Positions 1-6,411 of a stretch of 19,436 nucleotides of DNA are shown piece by piece. Below the pieces are notes generated by a model. The model saw only the letters and a program-made list of their open reading frames with translations, searched no databases and was not told the origin of the DNA. How positions within the stretch are numbered: position 1 is the stretch's first letter; each line of letters starts with the position of its first letter. The DNA is from Bacteroidales bacterium (GTDB lineage Bacteria; Bacteroidota; Bacteroidia; Bacteroidales; VadinHA17), in the NCBI GenBank assembly GCA_031285575.1, contig JAITVX010000228.1:1-19436 (forward strand). Reading direction: 5' to 3'. Made by a program: the position numbers and the translations under genes.

Positions 1-13
1 ACAGAACCTCCAT

Positions 14-240
14 ACCCTGTTCGTCATTGCGAGAGTTCACCCCAAAGTTTTGGGGCATAATGCGGATATGACATATTTGCTTAAAATCAATAATTTACGC
101 AATTATGTCATTGGTAACGTAGTGAAGCAATCCAGAAAAAGCGTACCGCATGGATTGACTGCGTCGAGCTCGCCGGAGGCTCGGTTGGCTTCGCCGAGCT
201 CGTAAACTCGGTTGCTTCAGGCTTTGCCTTCGCAATGACG
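14..240. repeat. MITE-like palindromic intergenic element
   Basis: A non-coding block bounded by a perfect 10-base inverted repeat: CGTCATTGCG at 22-31 and CGCAATGACG at 231-240. Inside are nested palindromes: CCCCAAAGTTTTGGGG near 40-55; ATGACATA (68-75) with TATGTCAT (104-111); CAATCCA with TGGATTG (about 129-158); and two CGAGCTCG cores (about 165-210). No transposase is encoded. Many bacterial genomes carry dispersed intergenic repeats that begin CGTCATTGCGAG and contain GAAGCAATCC, and this block fits that class. The left flank ACCCTGTT (14-21) is also shared with a partial copy at 18931, so the true left edge may lie at or before base 14. It sits directly downstream of the pepD stop and could affect 3'-end formation of that transcript; this is inference. 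Confidence 0.65.
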
Positions 241-271
241 AAAATCGGTACAGCTAATTTTGAGCACTTAC

Positions 272-1735
272 TTAGCACTTCTTTTCAGGTATGTTTTTAA
301 GCGATTCGACAAGGAAGTCCCAGAATTTCTTAACCGACGCCACACTGACACATTCGTCGGGCGAATGCGGATTTCTGATTGTAGGCCCGAACGACACCAT
401 GTCCAAATTCGGATATTTACCGCCAAGCATCCCGCACTCAAGCCCTGCATGTATGGCTTTCACTTCCGGACGGCTGCCGAACATGCTCTCGTACACACCG
501 GCAAGAGTGGCAAGCGCAGCCGACTGCATGTTTGGCTTCCAGCCGGGATATCCGCCGCTTATGTTTACGGTGGCGCCAACAAGTTCAAAAACAGCTGCAA
601 TTTTCGACGCTGTTGTGTCTTTTGCCGAATCGACCGAACTTCTCGCCAGGCAGTGAGCCTCAAACTTGCCGCCGGCGCACTTTACAGCCGCAAGGTTGTT
701 CGATGTTTCTACAAGCCCGTCCATGGCTCTGCTCATGCGCTGAACGCCGTTGGGGCATGCAAAAACGGCGCGCGCAATCATACGCTGGTCATCCACAGCC
801 ATTACACCGGCAGGCAGTTCCGCTTCTGTTATTTTTAACGACAGGCCAGGCTCTGTTTCTGCAAATTCTTCGCGGTATGTTTCTTCGCACTGCATGGCAA
901 ATTCTATAAATGCTGCCGATTTACCGCTCTGAACCGTTACAACAGCATTAGCCTCGCGCGGTATTGCATTGCGCAGGCCTCCTCCGTCGCACCAGGCAAT
1001 TCTGGCGTCAAACAACGGTTCGGCCTGCATAAGGAACCTGAACATAAGCTTGTTTGAATTAGCCCGCCCAAGTGCAATGTCGCATCCCGAATGCCCACCC
1101 CTGAGCCCTGTAACCGCAACTTTAAAAGCCGCCATACCGGCAGGCGTTTTTTCTTCCGAATATTTTTTGGAAATACTTACGTCAACTCCACCGGCGCATC
1201 CTACGAACAGTTCTCCTTCATCTTCCGAGTCGAGGTTCATAAGCATGTCGCCTTTAAGCATTCCTTTTTCGAGCCCCGACACGCCGGTCATACCCGTTTC
1301 TTCGTCAACGGTAAAGAGCGCTTCGAGCGGGCCGTGTTCTATTTCCGTCGATGCGAGTATGGCCATTGCCGCCGCCATTCCTATGCCATTGTCGGCTCCA
1401 AGGGTGGTGCCGCTGGCTTTTATCCACTGGCCGTCGATAACGGGTGTTATGGGGTCTGTTTCAAAATTGTGTTCGGTGCTGCTGTTTTTCTGCGGAACCA
1501 TGTCGAGATGAGCCTGAAGTATAACGCCAGGGCGGTTTTCCATACCGGCGGTAGCAGGTTTACGTATTATAATATTGCCGGTTTTGTCAACCACTGTAGC
1601 GAGGTTGTGTTTACGGCCAAATTCTTCCATGAATGCAATAAGCTTCTGTTCTTTTTTCGAGGGATGCGGTATGCTGCATATTTCGCTGAAGTAGTTCCAT
1701 ACTTCCGCCGGTTCGAGTTTTCGTATATCGTTCAT
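272..1735 (-). CDS. pepD: Aminoacyl-histidine dipeptidase (PepD, M20 family)
   Basis: Cytoplasmic zinc dipeptidase of the PepD/peptidase D type, which hydrolyses Xaa-His and other dipeptides. The 487 residues match the usual PepD length (about 480-490). The M20 metal-site signatures are visible in order: HLD (His76, Asp78), GADNG (Asp115), the catalytic Glu pair in DEETG (Glu145-146) and LDSED (Asp169). The lid domain follows, and the C-terminal part has HAGLECG, which carries the last His ligand. There is no signal peptide, so it is cytoplasmic. The M28 peptidase gene lies 35 bases upstream on the same strand, so the two may be co-transcribed, although an AT-rich gap leaves room for a separate promoter. 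The start at 1735 is the first ATG in frame and leaves the usual N-terminus (LEPAEVWNYF). Confidence 0.95.
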   Translation of the reverse strand: MNDIRKLEPAEVWNYFSEICSIPHPSKKEQKLIAFMEEFGRKHNLATVVDKTGNIIIRKPATAGMENRPGVILQAHLDMVPQKNSSTEHNFETDPITPVIDGQWIKASGTTLGADNGIGMAAAMAILASTEIEHGPLEALFTVDEETGMTGVSGLEKGMLKGDMLMNLDSEDEGELFVGCAGGVDVSISKKYSEEKTPAGMAAFKVAVTGLRGGHSGCDIALGRANSNKLMFRFLMQAEPLFDARIAWCDGGGLRNAIPREANAVVTVQSGKSAAFIEFAMQCEETYREEFAETEPGLSLKITEAELPAGVMAVDDQRMIARAVFACPNGVQRMSRAMDGLVETSNNLAAVKCAGGKFEAHCLARSSVDSAKDTTASKIAAVFELVGATVNISGGYPGWKPNMQSAALATLAGVYESMFGSRPEVKAIHAGLECGMLGGKYPNLDMVSFGPTIRNPHSPDECVSVASVKKFWDFLVESLKNIPEKKC

Positions 1736-1770
1736 ATATATTTATGTTTTAGTTTTGTTACTGTTTATGG

Positions 1771-3405
1771 TTATCTGTTTCTCGAGCCCCATTTGCTGAA
1801 GGGGTTGTCAACGGCAATCCGTGCTTTGCGGTTGGCTACTTCGAGGCCTATTTCATACATTGCGCGCGATACGGCTTCCATTTTGCCGAAGTCGAGCAGC
1901 CCGATAACGTCGCGGGTTGTGTGGTAGTCGGTATGCAGCCCCGATGAGAAGAAGATGGCGGGTATGTCGTGCTTCACAAAGTTGTAGTGATCGCTGCGGG
2001 CAAATAGTTGCAGCGGATGGTTTGGCCCGCTGAGGCTGTAGTCGAAGTCGAGGTCTGTACGGTTGTCAACCTGCTTTGCGATGGCGCTTAGCTCGGAGCT
2101 TTGGTTGTCGGTTATCAGAAACACCGTGCCGGGGCCGCTCATGGGGTTATCGTCGCCTGTGTCGGCAGGCGTTTTAACGCGGCCTATCATGTCCATGTTC
2201 AAATCGACCACCGTGTTTTCGAGAGGGAAGAGCGGGTTTCTGGTGTATGCAGCCGAGCCGTGCAGCCCTATCTCTTCGCCCGAAACCCACAGGAAAAGGA
2301 TTGTGCGCCGCGGTTTGGTTTTCGACAGCTGAAATGCCTGGGCTATTTCGAGCAGTGCGGCGCATCCCGATGCGTTGTCGTCGGCGCCGGTATAAATTTT
2401 ATCGCCATATCCGCCAACGTGGTCGTAGTGGCCTGAAAAAACAACTACTTCGTTTTTCAGCAGCGGGTCGCTGCCTTCAATGTATCCGGCTACGTTTTTC
2501 ATGGGCATGCTTTCCTCTTTTGTAACAATGTTAACGGCAATTTTTTTGTTGATGGCAAAGGAGTAGCTTTTCATGTTCTGGTCTATTCCGTTTTGCAGAT
2601 ATTCGAGAGAAAGGCCTGTGCCTTTCAGTATGTTGTCGGCAAGGTTGCGGTGTATGAAAATTATGTTTGGCGACGAGCCCTGATAGCTTTCGGGTTTTTC
2701 TCCGTTAAAGATTCGTGCTCCGGTGTAGCCTGCCAGCTGGGGGTTCGATTCGGCAAGCGACCTGAATCCCGATTTCGGGTCGGGCACAACCAGTACTGCT
2801 TTTGCTTTCGACAGCATGATGGACGAGTATTTCATCCTGATGTTGTTTTCGGCTATCCATTCGGGGTTGTTAAACCGGCAGGTTCCGTCGTCGGAGGTCG
2901 GCGCCCTGTCCATTATGAGCAGTATTTTCCCTTCGGTGTCGATGTTTACAAAGTCGTTGTAGTTATTATTGTCTGACTTTATTCCGTAGCCGGCAAATAC
3001 AACGTCGCCTTCAAATGAAATATTCGACGGGCCGTAGGGCGACACGCAGTACAGGGGTGCTTTGCTTATCTCGGTGTTTCTGCTGTCGCCTGATATTATC
3101 TTAACTTCCGATTTGTCTCTGTCGTTTATTTCACGGCCAAGCGTATAGGGCTGGAAGTAGCTGTTTCCGTTTGCAGGCTTCAGCCCGGCAAGCTTTGCCT
3201 GCGAGGCAATGTATTCGGCGGCAATGTCGAGACTTTTTTCTCCGTTCATCCGTCCCATTAAAAGCGGAGATGCAAGAAACGACACGTGGCTTTCGAGGTC
3301 GGATGCGGTAATGGTTGCGGCGGGGCTGTCTTTCTGCGCAATGGCGGTTAAGGTTAAAACCGAACAGATGAAGACAGTAACAGGTTTTAAAATTTTTACA
3401 TTCAT
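1771..3405 (-). CDS. Exported M28-family zinc metallopeptidase with PA domain
   Basis: A 544-residue peptidase with an N-terminal hydrophobic signal segment (residues about 5-23, cleavage plausible after AIAQ), so it acts in the periplasm or outside the cell. Residues about 130-260 look like a protease-associated (PA) domain, with repeated GYG and VLVVPDP elements. The M28 catalytic domain follows: HYDH (His326, Asp328), GADDNASG (Asp342), SGEE (Glu377-378), DMIGR (Asp405) and YHTTRD (His495), which together give the two-zinc aminopeptidase site. Family members cleave N-terminal amino acids; the exact specificity cannot be read from sequence. It lies upstream of pepD with a 35-base gap, so the pair could release peptides outside the cell and finish them inside (inference). 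It is divergent from the TerC gene across 84 bases. Confidence 0.92.
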   Translation of the reverse strand: MNVKILKPVTVFICSVLTLTAIAQKDSPAATITASDLESHVSFLASPLLMGRMNGEKSLDIAAEYIASQAKLAGLKPANGNSYFQPYTLGREINDRDKSEVKIISGDSRNTEISKAPLYCVSPYGPSNISFEGDVVFAGYGIKSDNNNYNDFVNIDTEGKILLIMDRAPTSDDGTCRFNNPEWIAENNIRMKYSSIMLSKAKAVLVVPDPKSGFRSLAESNPQLAGYTGARIFNGEKPESYQGSSPNIIFIHRNLADNILKGTGLSLEYLQNGIDQNMKSYSFAINKKIAVNIVTKEESMPMKNVAGYIEGSDPLLKNEVVVFSGHYDHVGGYGDKIYTGADDNASGCAALLEIAQAFQLSKTKPRRTILFLWVSGEEIGLHGSAAYTRNPLFPLENTVVDLNMDMIGRVKTPADTGDDNPMSGPGTVFLITDNQSSELSAIAKQVDNRTDLDFDYSLSGPNHPLQLFARSDHYNFVKHDIPAIFFSSGLHTDYHTTRDVIGLLDFGKMEAVSRAMYEIGLEVANRKARIAVDNPFSKWGSRNR

Positions 3406-3489
3406 GGCATTATTATATTTTTGGTAAAGTAATAAAGAAATGATTGATATTTTTTATAAACTTGCCGGTAAATTTAAAATTTTATTGCC

Positions 3490-4401
3490 ATGAGTTTATA
3501 TTTCTGGATTGGTTTTCACGTTTTCGTATTCATAATGCTTGCTCTCGACCTGGGTGTTTTTCACAAGAAATCGCACAGGGTGCCTGTAAAGGAAGCTGTC
3601 ATCTGGAGCATGGTGTGGGTATCGCTGGCGTTGCTGTTTTGCTATATAATTTTCCTTAAAATGGGGAAAATAAAGGCGCTTGAGTTTCTTACGGGCTATG
3701 TGATTGAATATTCGCTTAGCGTTGACAATATTTTTGTTTTCATACTTATTTTTTCATACTTCGCAGTAAAGGCAGAGTATCAGCACAGGGTGCTGTTCTG
3801 GGGAATACTTGGCGCACTGGTGATGAGAGCCATATTCATATTTGCCGGAGTTGCACTGATAAACAAGTTTCACTGGATTGTTCTTGTTTTTGGAGGCTTT
3901 CTGGTTTATTCGGGCATCCACATGCTGTTTCAGAAGGATGCTGCGGTTGACCCCGAAAAGAACGGGGTAGTAAGGTTTTTCAGGAAATTTCTTCCGGTGT
4001 CCGACAGTTATCACGGCGACAGTCTGTTTGTAAAACAGAACCACAAGCTGTTTGCAACGCCGCTGTTTCTTGTTCTGCTTGTAATAGAGTCGTCCGACCT
4101 TATTTTTGCGGTTGACAGCATACCGGCCATACTTGCCATAAGCCACGACAGGTTTATTGTCTATACCTCCAACATATTTGCAATACTTGGCCTGCGCTCG
4201 CTTTATTTTGCCGTATCGGGCATCATGCAGTATTTCAGGTTCCTTAAAGTAGGGCTGGCATTCGTACTCAGTTTTGTAGGAGCAAAGATGCTGCTTGCAT
4301 TTTTCGGTATCGAAATCCACATAGTACATTCGCTCATTGTTATAATCGGCATTATAGCGCTTTCCGTAGCCGCCTCGCTTATTATAAAGGAGAAGAAATA
4401 G
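3490..4401 (+). CDS. terC: TerC/Alx-family integral membrane protein
   Basis: A 303-residue polytopic membrane protein with about 7-9 hydrophobic helices. It carries both TerC-family signatures: EYSLSVDNIFVF (residues 73-84) and ESSDLIFAVDSIPA (200-213), whose acidic residues lie in the membrane and are thought to bind metal. Family members (E. coli Alx, B. subtilis MeeF/MeeY) export or handle manganese and related metals; tellurite resistance is the historical name. There are no other ter genes nearby, so a metal-homeostasis role is more likely than a tellurite operon. It is transcribed divergently from the M28 peptidase. The 84-base intergenic region is AT-rich, with only weak promoter-like boxes. 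Its 3' side runs into the 41-bp palindrome array. No riboswitch-like leader fits, because the leader would be too short. Confidence 0.92.
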   Translation: MSLYFWIGFHVFVFIMLALDLGVFHKKSHRVPVKEAVIWSMVWVSLALLFCYIIFLKMGKIKALEFLTGYVIEYSLSVDNIFVFILIFSYFAVKAEYQHRVLFWGILGALVMRAIFIFAGVALINKFHWIVLVFGGFLVYSGIHMLFQKDAAVDPEKNGVVRFFRKFLPVSDSYHGDSLFVKQNHKLFATPLFLVLLVIESSDLIFAVDSIPAILAISHDRFIVYTSNIFAILGLRSLYFAVSGIMQYFRFLKVGLAFVLSFVGAKMLLAFFGIEIHIVHSLIVIIGIIALSVAASLIIKEKK

Positions 4402-4450
4402 ACAGTTTTCCGGCACCTCGCGTTCACGCAAATGACGGTGGGAAAAAAAT
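4402..4450. other. Spacer between the TerC gene and the palindrome array
   Basis: About 50 bases without a gene. It contains ACGCAAATGACGG, which resembles the right end of the CGTCATTGCG element but has an extra base, so it may be a worn remnant. No terminator hairpin with a T-tract is visible here on the plus strand. Confidence 0.3.
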
Positions 4451-4733
4451 GCCATTCCTCAACATGAGAAATGTACCTTTTGAAAAAAAGAGAGGTTTCT
4501 CAACGTGAGAAAAGCATCTTTTGGAAAAAGCGCCATTTCACAACATGAGAAATGTATCTTTTGAAGAAAAGGGGAGTTTCTCAATGTGAGAAAAGCATCT
4601 TTTGGAAAAAAGCGCCATTTCTCAACATGAGAAATGTATCTTTTGAAAAAAAGGGGAGTTTCTCAATGTGAGAAAAGCATTTTTTGGGAAAAGTATGATT
4701 TCTCAACCTGAGAAATACATGTTTTGAAAAAAC
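4451..4733. repeat. Seven-copy array of a 41-bp palindromic monomer in A/B dimer order
   Basis: Seven monomers occur with matching centres at about 4464, 4505, 4545, 4586, 4627, 4668 and 4708, so the spacing is 40-41 bases throughout. Each holds a 17-base palindrome, TTTCTCAnnnTGAGAAA (7-bp arms, 3-base centre). An ATCTTTTG-like segment and an A-tract follow. Two subtypes alternate: A has centre ACA (ACC in the last copy) and then ATGTATC; B has centre ATG or ACG and then AAGCATC. The higher-order period is therefore 81-82 bases. Copies 1 and 2 of A each have one arm mismatch (TTCCTCA, TTTCACA). There are no unique spacers, so it is not CRISPR. It lies between the convergent TerC and LOG genes. 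Confidence 0.9.
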
Positions 4734-4736
4734 ACT

Positions 4737-4760
4737 ATGAAAAGGCTGGCAGTGCCAGCC
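4737..4760 (-). terminator. Likely intrinsic terminator of the trxA-LOG transcript
   Basis: A perfect 7-bp stem with a 3-base loop (GGCTGGC-ACT-GCCAGCC read on the minus strand, 4744-4760) lies just downstream of the LOG stop codon. TTTTC follows on the same strand, with another T run shortly after. On the plus strand the hairpin is preceded by A-rich DNA and followed by ACGG, so termination is expected only for minus-strand transcription. Confidence 0.65.
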
Positions 4761-4769
4761 ACGGTTAAA

Positions 4770-5333
4770 TCAAATCTTTGCAATGCCTGCCCACTCCTGC
4801 CTGCATACAAGGTGCTGCAACGCTTCTTCCGGCGAGGTGGCTACTTTCCACATCTCTCTATGTTCTGCCATCATGAAGCAGCCATCAATCATACTGTCAA
4901 AGAAATCGAAAAGAGGCTTATAGAAATCCATAATATTAACAACAACTATCGGCACATTGAACTGCCCAAGCTGTTTCAGCGTAAGGGCTTCCGCAAGTTC
5001 TTCAAGAGTCCCGATGCCTCCGGGAAGCGCAATAACCGAATCGGAAAGCGAAAACATTTTCCGCTTTCTTTCGCTCATGTCTTCCGTAACAATCATGTTT
5101 TTTACAGCAGAATGATCCCATCCTGCTTCTTTCATGAAACGGGGTATAACTCCGGTTATTTTTCCGCCGGAACTTATAACGGCATCGGCAAGTTTGCCCA
5201 TAAGGCCAACGCCGCCACCGCCAAAAACAACGTCGATTTGTTTCCTGGCAAGCAACGTTCCCAGTTCCGAGGCCAGTGCCATATATCTGGCGTCAATCCT
5301 GGCACTTGAAGATGCGAAAACACATACTGCCAT
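4770..5333 (-). CDS. LOG-family (TIGR00730) nucleotide phosphoribohydrolase
   Basis: A 187-residue Rossmann-fold protein of the LOG / 'lysine decarboxylase-like' family. Members hydrolyse nucleoside 5'-monophosphates such as AMP or cytokinin ribotides to the free base and ribose 5-phosphate. The hallmark PGGIGTLEE is at residues 104-112, the nucleotide loop FGGGGVGLMG at 37-46, and the catalytic Arg region SERKRKM at 87-93. The start is placed at 5333 because MAVCVFASSS is the standard LOG N-terminus. A longer in-frame extension exists (to 5384), but it would overlap the end of trxA and shows no family similarity. The trxA stop and this ATG are separated by one base, so translation is probably coupled. 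The physiological substrate is not readable from sequence. Confidence 0.9.
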   Translation of the reverse strand: MAVCVFASSSARIDARYMALASELGTLLARKQIDVVFGGGGVGLMGKLADAVISSGGKITGVIPRFMKEAGWDHSAVKNMIVTEDMSERKRKMFSLSDSVIALPGGIGTLEELAEALTLKQLGQFNVPIVVVNIMDFYKPLFDFFDSMIDGCFMMAEHREMWKVATSPEEALQHLVCRQEWAGIAKI

Positions 5334-5334
5334 T

Positions 5335-5652
5335 CTAAAGCAGGGCGTCGAGCTTTGCGGTATATGCACTTTTGGATGCGGCACCTATCTGCCTGTCAAC
5401 AACCTGACCACCCTTAAAATAGAACACTGCGGGGATATTCCTTATTCCATATTTTGTAGCCATTTCGGGGCAGTTGTCCACATTGCACTTCAGCACAAGC
5501 GCCCTGCCGGCATATTCATTTGATATTTCTTCAATAACCGGAGCTATCATACGGCAAGGGCCGCACCATTCCGCCCAGAAATCAACCATAACCGGCTGTT
5601 CCGAATTCAATACTTTTTCGTCAAAGCTGCTGTCATTTATTTCTGCCGCCAT
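5335..5652 (-). CDS. trxA: Thioredoxin
   Basis: A 105-residue cytoplasmic thioredoxin of normal length. The active site WCGPC has Cys30 and Cys33, Asp24 is the buried acid, and the cis-proline is Pro74 in NIPAVF. It reduces disulfides in proteins such as ribonucleotide reductase and peroxidases and is itself reduced by thioredoxin reductase, which is not in this window. Two additional cysteines, Cys56 and Cys61, sit in the segment that is usually K-x-D-V-D-x-N. It is first in a two-gene unit with the LOG protein. A TATATTTG box about 42 bases upstream of the start may serve as promoter. Confidence 0.95.
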   Translation of the reverse strand: MAAEINDSSFDEKVLNSEQPVMVDFWAEWCGPCRMIAPVIEEISNEYAGRALVLKCNVDNCPEMATKYGIRNIPAVFYFKGGQVVDRQIGAASKSAYTAKLDALL

Positions 5653-5693
5653 ATTCTATGATTTTAATTATTATTTTAATAATTCGAGAGATG

Positions 5694-5701
5694 CAAATAT
5701 A
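5694..5701 (-). promoter_or_regulatory. Candidate -7 box (TATATTTG) for trxA
   Basis: This matches the Bacteroidota -7 consensus TAnnTTTG on the minus strand, about 42 bases upstream of the trxA start. No TTTG lies at the expected 19-21 base distance upstream, so support is partial. Confidence 0.4.
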
Positions 5702-5807
5702 GTTATATTAAACACAAACACACGGATTATTTTTATTTCTTACCATGGCAAATACATACGCCACATCGGCTGCACCCACACTTGTCATGCAAGGCATGAA
5801 CCGGAAA

Positions 5808-6260
5808 TTATTCAACTATAATTTTTTGCATTGCAGTGATATCACTTTCTTCAACTACAATTTTTCGTATAGCAGTAGTATCTGCATCATAAATTGCTTT
5901 GAAAGTATATGTTCCTGCAGTAGCAGGTAAAACAACACGAATATCGTCATCTAAAAGAGATTCTTCTTCCTTGCAGGGAAGACCGTTATCAATAATTTCT
6001 CCAAAAGCCTCAACAACAATATCGTTTTTGCTTTTCGGATAGAAGCCGGCATTGTCAAACACATAACACTTGTTAGGGCCAATATAACCATCAAGATGAA
6101 CAGTTATAGTATCGCCAGCGCGTGCAGTATCCCGCGCAGATATACTGTCAATTCTCACCCTAAAAAGAGATGGTACATCGTCTTTTTTGCATGAAAAGAC
6201 AGCTGTTAAACAAACTACTGTCAATAGCAAAGCTGCTGTTTTTAGTTTTTTTGAATTCAT
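5808..6260 (-). CDS. Small lipoprotein of unknown function
   Basis: 150 residues with a lipoprotein signal: positively charged start (NSKKLK), hydrophobic core and lipobox VFSC with Cys24, followed by KKDD. This Cys-Lys-Lys-Asp-Asp start is very common in Bacteroidota lipoproteins. The mature part is rich in beta-strand pattern, with phrases such as AGDTITVHLDGYIG and AGTYTFKAIYDAD, so an Ig-like or beta-sandwich fold is plausible but unproven. The C-terminus is a direct tandem duplication of 13 residues: DADTTAIRKIVVE followed by ESDITAMQKIIVE. It is a stand-alone gene between trxA and the divergent PBP gene. I do not recognise the family and assign no function. Confidence 0.75.
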   Translation of the reverse strand: MNSKKLKTAALLLTVVCLTAVFSCKKDDVPSLFRVRIDSISARDTARAGDTITVHLDGYIGPNKCYVFDNAGFYPKSKNDIVVEAFGEIIDNGLPCKEEESLLDDDIRVVLPATAGTYTFKAIYDADTTAIRKIVVEESDITAMQKIIVE

Positions 6261-6282
6261 TTTGTAAAAAGTTATAATTGCG

Positions 6283-6290
6283 CAAAGTTA
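6283..6290 (-). promoter_or_regulatory. Candidate -7 box (TAACTTTG) for the lipoprotein gene
   Basis: Minus-strand TAACTTTG fits TAnnTTTG and lies about 22 bases upstream of the ATG, which would give a short leader. No clear -33 TTTG is visible. Confidence 0.4.
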
Positions 6291-6386
6291 ATAATTCGAT
6301 GCTATATACATAACTGTAATTTGTTAAATTAACCTCTATTTAACCCGCAAAACAGAAAAAATTAACAATTGCTTCACATAATTTAC

Positions 6387-6394
6387 TACTTTTG
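6387..6394 (+). promoter_or_regulatory. Candidate -7 box (TACTTTTG) for the PBP gene
   Basis: TACTTTTG fits TAnnTTTG and ends 17 bases before the ATG at 6412. An upstream TTG at 6369-6371 is only 15 bases away, closer than the usual 19-21. Confidence 0.4.
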
Positions 6395-6411
6395 GCTCAT
6401 ATTTTCTTTTT

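Noticed and set aside
1091..1927. Long plus-strand ORF antisense to pepD
   Set aside because: It mirrors the codon pattern of pepD, crosses the pepD-M28 boundary and shows no protein family features.
4421..4442. Degenerate right end of the CGTCATTGCG element near the TerC stop
   Set aside because: ACGCAAATGACGG has an extra base and there is no matching left end or inner palindrome, so the similarity is too short to call.
4464..4671. Three 14-codon mini-ORFs in the palindrome array (MRNVPFEKKRGFST, MRNVSFEEKGSFSM, MRNVSFEKKGSFSM), each ending in TGA.
   Set aside because: Every difference between the copies changes the amino acid, no promoter or start signal is seen, and the frame follows simply from the repeat period. 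The DNA palindrome is the more conserved feature.
4451..4733. CRISPR-like array
   Set aside because: The whole 41-bp unit repeats; there are no unique spacers and no cas genes.
5334..5384. Longer start for the LOG protein (to 5384)
   Set aside because: The extra 17 residues overlap the end of trxA in another frame and lack LOG-family similarity; the ATG at 5333 gives the standard N-terminus.
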